From: Clostridiales bacterium
GTDB taxonomy: Bacteria > Bacillota > Clostridia > Peptostreptococcales > Acidaminobacteraceae
DNA: 63,499 nt
NCBI GenBank assembly: GCA_030446305.1
Contig: JASUSA010000010.1
Coordinates: 1 to 63,499 of the forward strand
Direction: 5' to 3'
The notes under the pieces: generated by a model
Seen by the model: only the letters and a program-made list of their open reading frames with translations
Databases searched by the model: none
What the model was told of the DNA's origin: nothing
Part shown: positions 38,925-47,625 of the stretch, piece after piece
Position numbering within the stretch: the stretch's first letter is position 1
Layout: every line of letters starts with the position of its first letter
Translations under genes and position numbers: made by a program

Positions 38925-40166
38925 ATGATTGCAGGCATTTTAGCTGTTGGCACAGAATTGCTCATGGGGCAAACGGTCAATACCAATGCGACATTTTTAA
39001 GTGAACAGTTAAATCACATGGGCATTAGCGTTTATTATCACATGACGGTCGGGGATAATAGAGAACGCATGAAAGCACTTTTTAATCAGCTGCTGGATGA
39101 ATGTGATATCGTTTTTACAACTGGCGGACTTGGACCGACGCAGGATGATATAACAAAAGAAGTGGTTGCAGAAGCACTCGGCCTTGAAATGATTTATGAC
39201 GAACACAGCATGCAACGGATTCGTGAACGGTTTAAACTTTACAATCGTAAAATGACTGACAGCAATGTGAGACAGGCCTATTTTCCAAAGGACGCGATCA
39301 TTCTTGACAATGACGAAGGGACAGCGCCGGCATGTATCGTGGAAGTACCTTCTCGCGGTAAAACTGTCTACGTATTGCCTGGACCGCCTAGAGAAATGAA
39401 GCATATTTTTAACCGTCATATGATCAATGATTTGTTAACCAGAAATCAGATGAAAATGCACTCGGTCTATTTGAGTGTCTATGATTTAGGTGAATCTTCA
39501 ACTGAGGATAGACTGCTGGATCTGATAGACCGCCAAACTGACCCGACGATTGCAACTTATGCAGGTGAGGGTAAAGTGCTGGTACGCGTTACCTCTTTTA
39601 ATAAAGATGAGAAACATGCGCAAACAGCCGTTCGCGATATGGTTGAAACCATAAAAGAAAGAATTGGCGAATTTATCGTCTCTGAAAATGGCGAAGACAT
39701 TAACGATGTTATTGTCAACCGAATGACGGCACTAAAACAGACGATTGCCTTTGCTGAATCGTGCACAGGCGGCAAACTTGCAGATGCGCTGATAAAAGTG
39801 CCCGGTGCGTCACAAGTTGTTAACCGCGGTTATGTGACATACAGCAATGAAGCGAAAGTAGAAGACCTGCACGTTTCTGAGGAAACGCTAAAACGCTTTG
39901 GCGCTGTTAGCCATGAAACATGTCTGGAGATGGTCAAGGGGCTTAAACAGCGTACAAATGCGGATCTTTGCGTTTCCATTACGGGCATAGCAGGGCCGGA
40001 TGGCGGAACAGATGAAAAGCCCGTTGGTCTCGTCTACATTGGCATCAGTTACAACGGACAGACTTACACACTTGAAAACAGATTTAGAGGCAATCGCAGC
40101 ATGATTCGTCAGCGTGCGATGAACACGACGTTAAAACTGATTTATGATCTCGTTAAAGAAGCTTAG
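38925..40166 (+). CDS. cinA: CinA: competence/damage-inducible protein A, NMN amidohydrolase/ADP-ribose pyrophosphatase family
   Basis: The N-terminal half (1-170) is a MoaB/MogA-like domain with TTGGLGPTQDDITKEV (about 66-81) and LPGPPREMKHIF; the C-terminal half is a CinA_C domain (about 255-410; AESCTGGKLADAL, SITGIAGPDGGTDEKPVGLV). CinA proteins act on pyridine nucleotide by-products and are often co-induced with recA. The 413-residue gene lies just upstream of recA, as in Bacillus and Streptococcus. Confidence 0.94.
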   Translation: MIAGILAVGTELLMGQTVNTNATFLSEQLNHMGISVYYHMTVGDNRERMKALFNQLLDECDIVFTTGGLGPTQDDITKEVVAEALGLEMIYDEHSMQRIRERFKLYNRKMTDSNVRQAYFPKDAIILDNDEGTAPACIVEVPSRGKTVYVLPGPPREMKHIFNRHMINDLLTRNQMKMHSVYLSVYDLGESSTEDRLLDLIDRQTDPTIATYAGEGKVLVRVTSFNKDEKHAQTAVRDMVETIKERIGEFIVSENGEDINDVIVNRMTALKQTIAFAESCTGGKLADALIKVPGASQVVNRGYVTYSNEAKVEDLHVSEETLKRFGAVSHETCLEMVKGLKQRTNADLCVSITGIAGPDGGTDEKPVGLVYIGISYNGQTYTLENRFRGNRSMIRQRAMNTTLKLIYDLVKEA

Positions 40167-40357
40167 AAGCTTTCGCTTTAGATAAGTTTGGTAGCGATCG
40201 CGTTGAAGATTGGCGTGTTGCATCGCGGTATAAGGATTGACAAGCAGAATAAGACGACACTTGGTTTACGTAATTATATTATGTCAACCGAACGCGTGTT
40301 GGCAATACAGTCCATTCGAATAAATGTAAAAAAATAACAATTTAAGGGTGAAATAGC

Positions 40358-40386
40358 TTTGCATCCTATTCAAGTTATGTTATAAT
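40358..40386 (+). promoter_or_regulatory. recA promoter
   Basis: TTGCAT (40359-40364), 16 bp, TATAAT (40381-40386), with TGT in front of the -10. The SOS box begins six bases after it. The 275-bp cinA-recA gap otherwise shows no gene. Confidence 0.8.
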
Positions 40387-40391
40387 AAAAC

Positions 40392-40405
40392 AGAACAAAC
40401 GTTCT
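40392..40405 (+). promoter_or_regulatory. LexA (SOS) operator of recA
   Basis: AGAACAAACGTTCT is a perfect dyad (AGAAC-4-GTTCT) that fits the Gram-positive LexA box GAAC-N4-GTTC. It covers the expected transcription start of recA, so LexA binding would block initiation. Confidence 0.88.
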
Positions 40406-40441
40406 GATACGGTTATTCAAATACAATAAGGCGGTGACGAG

Positions 40442-41464
40442 ATGAATGATAAGCAAAAAGCACTTGAAAGTGTTCTTGGACAAATAGAAAAGCAATTTGG
40501 CAAAGGCTCTATTATGAAGTTGGGGGATGAGTCTGCAAAGATTAATATTGAAAGTATTCCTACGGGATCGCTTGATTTAGATATAGCCCTTGGGGTTGGT
40601 GGTATTCCCAAAGGTCGGATTGTAGAGATCTATGGCCCAGAATCATCCGGTAAGACAACGGTGACGCTGCACATGATTGCAGAAGCGCAAAGGCGCGGCG
40701 GCGTTGCAGCATTTATTGATGCAGAGCATGCATTGGATCCTTCTTATGCGCAGAGGATCGGCGTAGATATTGATGAGCTCATTGTTTCACAGCCGGATAC
40801 AGGTGAGCAAGCACTTGAAATTGTCGATGCACTGGTAAGAAGCGGTGCCATTGATATTGTCGTTGTTGACTCTGTTGCCGCTTTGGTGCCAAAAGCAGAG
40901 ATCTCAGGTGAGATGGGCGATTCGCACATGGGGCTCCAAGCGCGTCTTATGTCGCAAGCGCTTCGAAAACTCACGGGGATTATCAATAAGTCTCAGTGTA
41001 CCGTTATTTTTATTAATCAGCTACGAATGAAAATCGGCGTTATGTTCGGCAACCCTGAAACGACAACGGGTGGTAATGCGCTTAAGTTCTATGCATCGGT
41101 TCGATTGGACGTTCGCCGAATTGATTCGATTAAAAAGGATGCTGAAATTATTGGCAACAGAACGCGTGTGAAAGTTGTTAAAAATAAAGTGGCACCACCT
41201 TTTAAACAGGCAGAGTTTGATATCATGTACGGAGAAGGCATTTCTAAAACCGGGAGTATTCTGGATGCTGCAACCAACGCAGACATCGTTAAAAAATCAG
41301 GATCATGGTACAGCTATGAAGGCAATAAAATCGGACAGGGACGTGAGAATGCAAAAGAATATCTCTCACAAAACCCAGATATTTGCGATGAGATTGATGC
41401 AGCGGTAAGAGCATTTTACAGTTTGCCTGGCAGCAGTCAAAAACAAGAAACTGAAAATGCATAA
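40442..41464 (+). CDS. recA: Recombinase RecA
   Basis: Strand exchange protein and co-protease for LexA. Walker [10 protein letters not shown] (about residue 67), [28 protein letters not shown] (about 140-160) and the conserved [22 protein letters not shown]-type L2 region. 340 residues with a short acidic tail. ATG after AAGGCGGTGACGAG. Confidence 0.98.
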   Translation: MNDKQKALESVLGQIEKQFGKGSIMKLGDESAKINIESIPTGSLDLDIALGVGGIPKGRIVEIYGPESSGKTTVTLHMIAEAQRRGGVAAFIDAEHALDPSYAQRIGVDIDELIVSQPDTGEQALEIVDALVRSGAIDIVVVDSVAALVPKAEISGEMGDSHMGLQARLMSQALRKLTGIINKSQCTVIFINQLRMKIGVMFGNPETTTGGNALKFYASVRLDVRRIDSIKKDAEIIGNRTRVKVVKNKVAPPFKQAEFDIMYGEGISKTGSILDAATNADIVKKSGSWYSYEGNKIGQGRENAKEYLSQNPDICDEIDAAVRAFYSLPGSSQKQETENA

Positions 41465-41512
41465 GAAATTCGTGAAACTTAGTGAAATGGACGTCATCGT
41501 GTGTGTCGTATC

Positions 41513-41541
41513 TTGACAGTTACACAAAAAAATTATAAAAT
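41513..41541 (+). promoter_or_regulatory. Promoter for rny
   Basis: Perfect TTGACA at 41513-41518 and TAAAAT at 41536-41541, spacer 17 bp. Confidence 0.75.
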
Positions 41542-41582
41542 TATTATATAAGTGTATCTAAATTATACGCTTTGTATTATTC

Positions 41583-41608
41583 ATAAGAGACCAGTTTAAC
41601 TGGTCTTA
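41583..41608 (+). promoter_or_regulatory. Hairpin in the rny 5' leader
   Basis: ACCAGTT/AACTGGT with flanking TAAGAG/CTTA pairs, about 12 bases before the ribosome binding site. No T run follows, so it is more likely a leader structure than a terminator for recA, though it could be both. Confidence 0.5.
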
Positions 41609-41624
41609 TCATTTACGCAAGGAG

Positions 41625-43181
41625 GTGAACGATATAAACGTACCAGTCATAATAGCGATAGCGATTGGCGTTGCTTTTTCTGCGGTTGGCTTTGGCATTG
41701 GGTATGTCTTCCGTAAGAGTACAGCAGAGAAGGAAATTCTCAGTGCTGAATTCAAAGCGAAGGAGATCATAGCTGAGGCAAGTAAGTCAGCGGAATCCGT
41801 TAAAAAAGAAAAGATTCTCGAAGCGAAAGAAGAAGCATTGCAAATTCGCAAAGAGATTGATAAAGAAACAAAGGATCGACGCGTAGAAATTCAAAAACTG
41901 GAACGTAGAAATCTTCAAAAAGAAGAATTGTTGGATAAAAAATCAGCAAACTTGGAATCCAAGGAAGAAAAATTAAATCATAAGATTAAGCTTGTTGAAA
42001 ATAAGCAAACTGAAGTTGAAGAACTATACGGTAAGCAAGTTAGTGAATTAGAGCGTATATCAAGTCTAACAGTTGATGAAGCGAAAGCTCAATTATTGGC
42101 AGACGTTGAAAAAGAAGTCAAACACGATTCTGTCGTTCTCATTAAAGACATTGAGAACAAGGCGAAGGAAGAGGCGAACAAGAAGGCAAAGGATATATTA
42201 GCCTATGCAATTCAGAAGTGCGCAGCTGACTACGTTGCAGAAAGTACAGTATCTCTGGTTAATTTACCTAATGATGAAATGAAAGGTCGTATCATCGGTC
42301 GAGAGGGTCGTAATATTAGAGCACTCGAGACATTAACAGGTGTCGATCTCATCATTGATGATACACCAGAAGCAGTTATTTTGTCCTCATTTGATCCAAT
42401 TAGAAGAGAAATTGCAAGATTAGCACTTGAAAAATTGATTATCGACGGTAGAATTCATCCGGCTCGCATAGAAGAAATGGTTGAAAAATCTCGTAAAGAA
42501 GTCGATCAAATCATTAAAACTGAGGGCGAGAATGCAACCTTCGATGTTGGTATTCACAATCTGCACCCAGAACTCATTAAACTTTTGGGCCGATTAAGAT
42601 TCAGAACGAGTTATGGACAGAATGTATTAAAGCATGCTATAGAAGTGGCACATTTGGCCGGGTTAATGGCATCGGAATTAGGTGCTGATGTAAAAGTGGC
42701 TAAACGAGCGGGGTTATTACATGATATCGGTAAAGCTGTTGACCATGATCTCGAGGGGACGCATATCGAACTCGGTATGCAAATTTTAAGAAAGTATCGT
42801 GAGTCAAAAGCCGTCATTCATGCAATGAGCACACATCACGGCGATTATGAACCTGAAAGTATTGAAGCAATTCTTGTAACTGCAGCAGATGCATTATCCG
42901 CAGCAAGACCAGGGGCAAGACGCGAAACCTTAGACACATATATCAAGAGGTTGGAAGCGCTTGAAAACATTGCGAATAGCTATGAGGGTGTAGAAAAATC
43001 GTTTGCGATTCAAGCAGGGAGAGAAGTTAGGGTTGTTGTCTTACCTGAAAAAGTTGATGATGATAGTATGTTCTTGTTAGCAAGAGAAATCAGCAAGAAA
43101 ATTGAAGCAGATCTCGATTATCCTGGACAAATCAAGGTGCATATCATCCGAGAATCCAGAGTTACAGATTATGCTAAATAA
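41625..43181 (+). CDS. rny: Ribonuclease Y
   Basis: Membrane-anchored endoribonuclease that starts mRNA decay in Firmicutes. One N-terminal membrane helix (about 6-25), a long coiled coil (about 30-195), KH domain with [18 protein letters not shown] (about 217-234) and HD domain with [12 protein letters not shown] (about 362) are present; the C-terminus EFDYPG-like segment ([15 protein letters not shown]) is conserved. 518 residues. The start is odd: GTG at 41625 overlaps the GGAGG ribosome binding site itself, while an in-frame ATA at 41634 sits at ideal distance (see findings). Confidence 0.95.
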   Translation: MNDINVPVIIAIAIGVAFSAVGFGIGYVFRKSTAEKEILSAEFKAKEIIAEASKSAESVKKEKILEAKEEALQIRKEIDKETKDRRVEIQKLERRNLQKEELLDKKSANLESKEEKLNHKIKLVENKQTEVEELYGKQVSELERISSLTVDEAKAQLLADVEKEVKHDSVVLIKDIENKAKEEANKKAKDILAYAIQKCAADYVAESTVSLVNLPNDEMKGRIIGREGRNIRALETLTGVDLIIDDTPEAVILSSFDPIRREIARLALEKLIIDGRIHPARIEEMVEKSRKEVDQIIKTEGENATFDVGIHNLHPELIKLLGRLRFRTSYGQNVLKHAIEVAHLAGLMASELGADVKVAKRAGLLHDIGKAVDHDLEGTHIELGMQILRKYRESKAVIHAMSTHHGDYEPESIEAILVTAADALSAARPGARRETLDTYIKRLEALENIANSYEGVEKSFAIQAGREVRVVVLPEKVDDDSMFLLAREISKKIEADLDYPGQIKVHIIRESRVTDYAK

Positions 43182-43209
43182 TGTTATAGAATAAAACAAT
43201 CATGGATGC

Positions 43210-43240
43210 AAGAAGAATTCAGAAATGGATTCTTCTTTTT
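43210..43240 (+). terminator. Terminator after rny
   Basis: AAGAAGAAT/ATTCTTCTT stem with a 10-base loop and a T run. Confidence 0.9.
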
Positions 43241-43310
43241 AATTTTTGGAAAAGGTTAATGCAGATTAATAAGCTTTGCGAAGAATCTATCTGCAATGTG
43301 GTCTAATCGT

Positions 43311-43390
43311 TTGATAGAACCCAATAAAACCCAATAGATCCCAATAGAATCCAATAGAATTCTATAGAATCTTATAGAATCTTATAGAAC
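43311..43390. repeat. Tandem 10-bp repeat between rny and spoVS
   Basis: Eight consecutive 10-bp units drifting from TTGATAGAAC through CCAATAGAAT to CTTATAGAAC, in exact 10-bp register. It lies in the 500-bp spacer before spoVS; I see no gene or clear promoter in the remaining 290 bp apart from the spoVS ribosome binding site. Confidence 0.93.
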
Positions 43391-43680
43391 GATTTAGCCA
43401 TGAAATGGCATAAGGTGTTTAGACGTATCATCAAATGATTTACAAAGACTGCAAATCATGGAACCTTTGATGTTTAATGTTTATAAAAAAAAACCTAGGG
43501 TATCTATGCTACATAATCTACATCGTTGCACTGATGTGGGGATCATTGTGATGATATGAATACGATCATGCGACGATTAGTACGACACCTGCTTCTGGAG
43601 AAAAAAGTAGCAAGGGGAAAAGTTGTAACAGAACTTATGGTAGAAGGTACAGTAAGAGATAATGAAGGAGGCATGTAGAG

Positions 43681-43941
43681 ATGGAAGTATTAAAAGTTTC
43701 GTCGAAATCTAATCCAAATTCCGTTGCTGGCGCACTTGCCGGTGTCATTCGTGAACACGGCAGTGCAGAAATTCAAGCAGTTGGGGCAGGTGCAATTAAT
43801 CAAGCGATTAAAGCGATTGCGATTGCAAGAGGGTTTGTATCGCCATCGGGCATTGACTTAGTGTGTGTGCCGGCATTTGCCGATATTGTCATTGACGGTG
43901 AAGAAAGGACAGCGATAAAGTTAATTATCCAACCGCGGTAA
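43681..43941 (+). CDS. spoVS: Stage V sporulation protein S (SpoVS/Alba-like)
   Basis: 86-residue protein, nearly identical in style to SpoVS of Bacillus (EVLKVSSKSNPNSVAGALAG at the start, AIKAIAIARGFVSPSGIDL in the middle). It has an Alba-like fold and is needed for a late spore assembly step; it also occurs in some non-sporulating bacteria, so sporulation is suggested, not proven. AAGGAGG lies 9 bases upstream, with an intervening ATG-TAG start-stop (43673-43678). Confidence 0.95.
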   Translation: MEVLKVSSKSNPNSVAGALAGVIREHGSAEIQAVGAGAINQAIKAIAIARGFVSPSGIDLVCVPAFADIVIDGEERTAIKLIIQPR

Positions 43942-44112
43942 GCGATCAGAAGACCATGCCTACAAAGCGATGATGATTGTAAAGGATCATGATCACAAAG
44001 GGTTAATGCGCACTGCAATTTAATTGTTGCCGGGGTGGAATAAGAAACAGGATAATAAAACAAAATAACTAACAGGCTAACAAAAAAACGGTTTACAAAT
44101 AATGATTTTAAT

Positions 44113-44223
44113 GAAATTGCATCATTACTTTTCGTTGATCCTACACGACAAACGGTTAAATTTTGTATGATGAAAATCGTATCGACTGTTGTGAATGGAT
44201 TAAAAATTGGATGATGCAATTTC
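44113..44223. other. Imperfect 111-bp inverted-repeat structure between spoVS and purB
   Basis: Perfect 13-bp inverted repeats GAAATTGCATCAT (44113-44125) and ATGATGCAATTTC (44211-44223) enclose inner complementary pairs CACGACA/TGTTGTG (about 44143/44187) and ACGGTT/AATCGT (about 44151/44175). It could fold as one long hairpin: a small non-coding RNA, part of the spoVS 3' UTR, or a MITE-like element. Confidence 0.5.
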
Positions 44224-44238
44224 CTCATTTAATAAATT

Positions 44239-44347
44239 GAGATACAGATTGAGATACAGATTGAGATACAGATTGAGAAATAGATTGTGATATAGAATGT
44301 GATATAGAATGTGATATAGATTTGTGATATAGTTTGTGATTACAGAT
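44239..44347. repeat. Tandem 12-bp repeat upstream of purB
   Basis: About nine units, from GAGATACAGATT (three perfect copies at 44239-44274) through GAGAAATAGATT to GTGATATAGAAT and GTGATATAGTTT; one extra base interrupts the register at 44323. Confidence 0.93.
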
Positions 44348-44349
44348 AG

Positions 44350-44381
44350 AGGGCTGAATAATCAGCACCCTTTATTTTTTT
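44350..44381 (+). terminator. Terminator downstream of the 12-bp array
   Basis: AGGGCTGA/TCAG..CCCT stem (two-base bulge) with ATAA loop, followed by TTTATTTTTTT. It lies 410 bp after spoVS and 65 bp before the purB promoter, so it would end a long non-coding transcript or spoVS 3' UTR. Confidence 0.75.
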
Positions 44382-44445
44382 GCTTAAAGCTAAAGCTTTG
44401 AACTGCGATGTGGGTGATTTTTGCAGTATGATTGGCATAACGTTG

Positions 44446-44474
44446 TTGAACTTAAAATCAATATATATTATAAT
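44446..44474 (+). promoter_or_regulatory. purB promoter
   Basis: TTGAAC (44446-44451), 17 bp, TATAAT (44469-44474). No purine riboswitch or PurR box was recognised in the 75-nt leader. Confidence 0.75.
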
Positions 44475-44549
44475 AGTTTTGGCGTTATATTATCTTTGAT
44501 TAATGAAATAAATGTTCGTTATGTTACGAATAATATGGAGGAATATATC

Positions 44550-45977
44550 ATGAATAATTACCAAAACCCGCTAATTGAACGTTACTCAAGTCAGGAAATG
44601 CTGCATATTTTTTCACCGCAGAAAAAGTTTTCAACATGGCGCAAATTATGGATCGCCTTGGCAGAGTCTGAGCAAGCGTTGGGTTTAAATATTACCGATG
44701 AGCAAATTGAAGAGATGAAGGCGAATGTTGATAAGATTGACTTCGAGAGAGCGGCTGCCTTTGAAGCAAAACTGCGACATGATGTCATGGCGCACGTTCA
44801 TACTTTTGGTGAGCAATGTCCAAAGGCTATGCCCATTATTCATCTTGGTGCTACCAGCGCTTTTGTAGGTGATAACACGGATATTATCGTCATGAGAGAA
44901 GCACTCTATGTTATACAGAAGAAGATTGCGATCTTAATTGATAAACTCGCTGTATTTGCAGATACACACAAAGCGCTTCCAACACTTGGTTTTACACATT
45001 TTCAAGCAGCTCAGCTGACCACGGTTGGCAAACGCGCAACGCTTTGGATACAGGAATTGCTGCTGGATTATGAAGATGTTTCTTTTTTGATCTCACAGCT
45101 TAAACTCAGAGGCACAAAAGGGACTACAGGGACACAGGCTTCTTATTTAAACTTATTTGACGGCAATCATGAAAAAGTTGAAGCTCTTGATCAAATGGTG
45201 GCGACGAAAATGGGGTTTGAAGCGTCTTATCCGGTTACCGGCCAAACGTATACGCGAAAAATTGATGCAAAAGTACTTGGTGTATTGGCGGGTGTTGCTG
45301 CATCACTCCATAAAATGACGAATGATTTACGATTGCTGCAAAACCTAAAAGAGATTGAAGAACCTTTTGAAAAAAATCAAATTGGTTCATCAGCAATGGC
45401 CTATAAACGCAATCCGATGCGCAGCGAAAGAATTTCATCCCTTGCAAAATATGTTATCTCATTGAGCAGCAGCCCTCAATTGGTTGCATCTACACAATGG
45501 TTTGAACGGACACTGGATGACAGCGCCAATAAACGCTTGGCGATACCGGAAGGTTTCTTGGCAATTGATGCATGTTTGGATATTGCCAATAATGTTACAA
45601 CTGGTATGGTCGTCTATGAAAAAATGATTGAACGCCATATTATGGCAGAGCTGCCGTTTATGATGACGGAGAATATCATTATGGAAGCGGTTAAAAAGGG
45701 CGGTGATCGTCAGGCGCTTCATGAAGCCATTCGTGTACACTCAATGGAAGCTGGCGCCAAGGTTAAAGTTGAGGGGCTGGAAAATGACCTTATTGACCGC
45801 ATTGTCAATGACCCAATTTTCAAGCTGACAAAGGAAGATTTATCAGATCTTATGACACCAGCCGCTTATATTGGCAGATGCCCTGAACAAGTGGATTATT
45901 TCATCGAGCACTTTGTTACACCGATACGCAATCAGCATGCGGATGCTTTAAACAAAAACGTAACGCTGCGCGTATAG
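44550..45977 (+). CDS. purB: Adenylosuccinate lyase
   Basis: PurB acts twice in purine synthesis, releasing fumarate from SAICAR and adenylosuccinate. ATG at 44550 after GGAGGAATATATC gives 475 residues; the longer upstream frame is not real. Fumarase/aspartase-superfamily motifs: HLGATSAFVGDNTD (about residue 95) and the signature GSSAMAYKRNPMRSERI (about 278-294). It stands alone with its own promoter, away from other pur genes. Confidence 0.96.
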   Translation: MNNYQNPLIERYSSQEMLHIFSPQKKFSTWRKLWIALAESEQALGLNITDEQIEEMKANVDKIDFERAAAFEAKLRHDVMAHVHTFGEQCPKAMPIIHLGATSAFVGDNTDIIVMREALYVIQKKIAILIDKLAVFADTHKALPTLGFTHFQAAQLTTVGKRATLWIQELLLDYEDVSFLISQLKLRGTKGTTGTQASYLNLFDGNHEKVEALDQMVATKMGFEASYPVTGQTYTRKIDAKVLGVLAGVAASLHKMTNDLRLLQNLKEIEEPFEKNQIGSSAMAYKRNPMRSERISSLAKYVISLSSSPQLVASTQWFERTLDDSANKRLAIPEGFLAIDACLDIANNVTTGMVVYEKMIERHIMAELPFMMTENIIMEAVKKGGDRQALHEAIRVHSMEAGAKVKVEGLENDLIDRIVNDPIFKLTKEDLSDLMTPAAYIGRCPEQVDYFIEHFVTPIRNQHADALNKNVTLRV

Positions 45978-46190
45978 AGGGTGGTACGATGTCAGACAAC
46001 GAAGGCGAATGCGACTTTCTCCTAGCCATATTGTCAATTGGCGGGCTTAGATGGGAAAAGTGTGTTTCATTCTCGATGTCTGACAACGACTTGGTTAAGA
46101 ATTGATCTAATTGGTTCGTATCAGATCCTATCAGATCCTATTAATTCCTGTTATTCATACCTTCCGATTAACAATAAAGATAATTAATGC

Positions 46191-46218
46191 TTTACTTTAT
46201 TGCGTTTTATGGTATAAT
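46191..46218 (+). promoter_or_regulatory. queL-queT promoter
   Basis: TTTACT at 46191-46196, 16 bp, TATAAT at 46213-46218 with TGG extension. Transcription would start about 10 nt before the riboswitch. The purB-queL gap also holds a 10-bp duplication (TCAGATCCTA twice, 46121-46140) and a near-repeat of GATGTCAGACAACGA. Confidence 0.75.
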
Positions 46219-46233
46219 TTTGTCTGTCTGTAT

Positions 46234-46267
46234 AGTGTTTCCTTGGTACCCACTAAAAAAACAAGGG
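46234..46267 (+). promoter_or_regulatory. Probable preQ1-I riboswitch
   Basis: P1 is AGTG (46234-46237) with CACT (46251-46254); P2 is CCTTG (46241-46245) with CAAGG (46262-46266); the two are joined by the seven-A linker (46255-46261) that is typical of the preQ1-I H-type pseudoknot, and ACCC precedes the 3' side of P1. CAAGGGG is also the ribosome binding site of queL, so ligand binding would block translation. Confidence 0.8.
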
Positions 46268-46277
46268 GTTGATTAAT

Positions 46278-46988
46278 TTGTCAATAGAACGTTATAGTGT
46301 TATTGAGATGAAAAACCCCCGTGAAATGCTGCTGTTGAAAAGCAGACCATGTCATTGGGGGCTTTGTTCTTTTTGTGATTACATCAGTGATAATGATGTC
46401 AATGTGCAAGAGAACATTCGTATGAACAAAAAGGTTATAAAGCGTGTAACAGGTATACATCGTCAACTGGAAATTATTAATTCAGGCAGTTGCATGGAAT
46501 TGCCAAATGAAACACTATCAGACATCCAAGCCATCGTAACAGAAAAAGCCATTGAAAAACTGTATTTTGAAGCGCATTATCAGTACAAGCATGAACTGGA
46601 AGCATTTCGAAAGCGTTTTACAGTACCCATTGTCTTTAAAACGGGTATTGAGACATTCGATGATGATTTTCGGAATAAGGTGCTAAAAAAGGGTGTCTTT
46701 TTTAATGCACCAAATGACGTGGCATCGCATTTTGAAAGTATTTGTCTGCTGGTCGGTATTCAAGGGCAGACAAAAGAGATGATTCAGCGGGATATTGAGA
46801 TCCTTTTGAAACATTTTAAGTACGGTTGCATCAATATCTTTCAAAACAATTCGACACCAATTAAGGCGGATGAAGATTTGATTGAATGGTTTCGCAATAC
46901 GTACGGTGCGCTTGAAAAATTAGCGAATATTGAAATACTTTGGCACAATACTGATTTTGGTGTAGGAGGCAATTCACATGAAGCGTAA
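46278..46988 (+). CDS. queL: Radical SAM queuine lyase (QueL-like)
   Basis: In Clostridioides difficile QueL converts queuine to preQ1, so that tRNA queuosine can be rebuilt from salvaged base. This 236-residue protein has an N-terminal cysteine cluster C25-X4-C30-X2-C33 (CHWGLCSFC), spaced differently from the canonical CX3CX2C. I chose TTG at 46278, nine bases after AAGGGG; another TTG at 46269 abuts that site. It overlaps queT by 11 bp and lies behind a preQ1 riboswitch, so the context strongly supports the name. The dedicated nucleosidase queK is not in this window. Confidence 0.82.
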   Translation: MSIERYSVIEMKNPREMLLLKSRPCHWGLCSFCDYISDNDVNVQENIRMNKKVIKRVTGIHRQLEIINSGSCMELPNETLSDIQAIVTEKAIEKLYFEAHYQYKHELEAFRKRFTVPIVFKTGIETFDDDFRNKVLKKGVFFNAPNDVASHFESICLLVGIQGQTKEMIQRDIEILLKHFKYGCINIFQNNSTPIKADEDLIEWFRNTYGALEKLANIEILWHNTDFGVGGNSHEA

Positions 46989-47499
46989 CACGCATTTTCT
47001 CGTAAAAACAGCGCTGGTTGCAGCGCTCTACGTCGTTATTACTTTTGCATTTTACTTTTTAAGCTATGAAGCGATTCAGTTTAGAATTTCTGAAGTGATG
47101 GTGCTGCTGGCTTTTATTGATCCACTCTATATTCCCGGACTGGTACTCGGCTGCTTTATGGCAAATTTGATGGGCCCCTACGGGATTATCGATGCAATTT
47201 TTGGCTCATTTTCTTCACTTGTCGCACTGCTGATGATCTATAAGACGCGTCAGTTACTGGGGTATAATTTAAAAGGATTAATCGTCGCAAGCTTGTGGCC
47301 GGCTGTTTTTAGTTTTATTATTGCGTTTGAGATTATAGTGGTGTTTGGTGCACCGGAATCATTTTGGTTCTGGACAGCTATGGTAGCCGTAGGCGAGTTC
47401 GTCGTCATTACCCTTGCAGGTGTGCCGATCTTTAGCTGGATTATTAAACAGGATCGTCTGACGCATATGCTTGGGTTTAAAGCAGAACATTATAATTGA
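46978..47499 (+). CDS. queT: Queuosine precursor ECF transporter S component QueT
   Basis: Substrate-binding membrane subunit of an energy-coupling-factor transporter for queuine or preQ1. 173 residues with about 5-6 membrane helices and the family features AIQFRISEVMVLLAFIDP and MANLMGPYGIIDAIFGS. It needs the shared EcfAAT module, not encoded here. Overlaps queL, so the pair is translationally coupled. Confidence 0.93.
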   Translation: MKRNTHFLVKTALVAALYVVITFAFYFLSYEAIQFRISEVMVLLAFIDPLYIPGLVLGCFMANLMGPYGIIDAIFGSFSSLVALLMIYKTRQLLGYNLKGLIVASLWPAVFSFIIAFEIIVVFGAPESFWFWTAMVAVGEFVVITLAGVPIFSWIIKQDRLTHMLGFKAEHYN

Positions 47500-47582
47500 G
47501 ATGTGTGATCATGTCGCTCAATTAACAGAAATCAAATAAATCGACGATGCTGTATGCCGTATTGACACATCGTTGACGAAAG

Positions 47583-47625
47583 CGCGCATTTCTTTAAGCC
47601 TGTTTTAAAGAATGCGCGTTTTCGT
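47583..47625. terminator. Bidirectional terminator between queT and the LysR gene
   Basis: CGCGCATT.CTTTAA pairs with TTAAAG.AATGCGCG around a short loop, with TTTT on the plus side. It includes the stop codon region of the convergent LysR gene. Confidence 0.8.

Noticed and set aside
43540-43600. Sigma-H promoter for spoVS
   Set aside because: GGGGAT and TGAAT occur near 43548-43562 but the spacing and the first -10 base do not fit the consensus.
43311-44347. CRISPR array
   Set aside because: The repeats are adjacent 10-12-bp units without unique spacers and there are no cas genes.
44474-44549. Purine riboswitch before purB
   Set aside because: The leader is only about 75 nt and lacks the conserved purine-aptamer loops.
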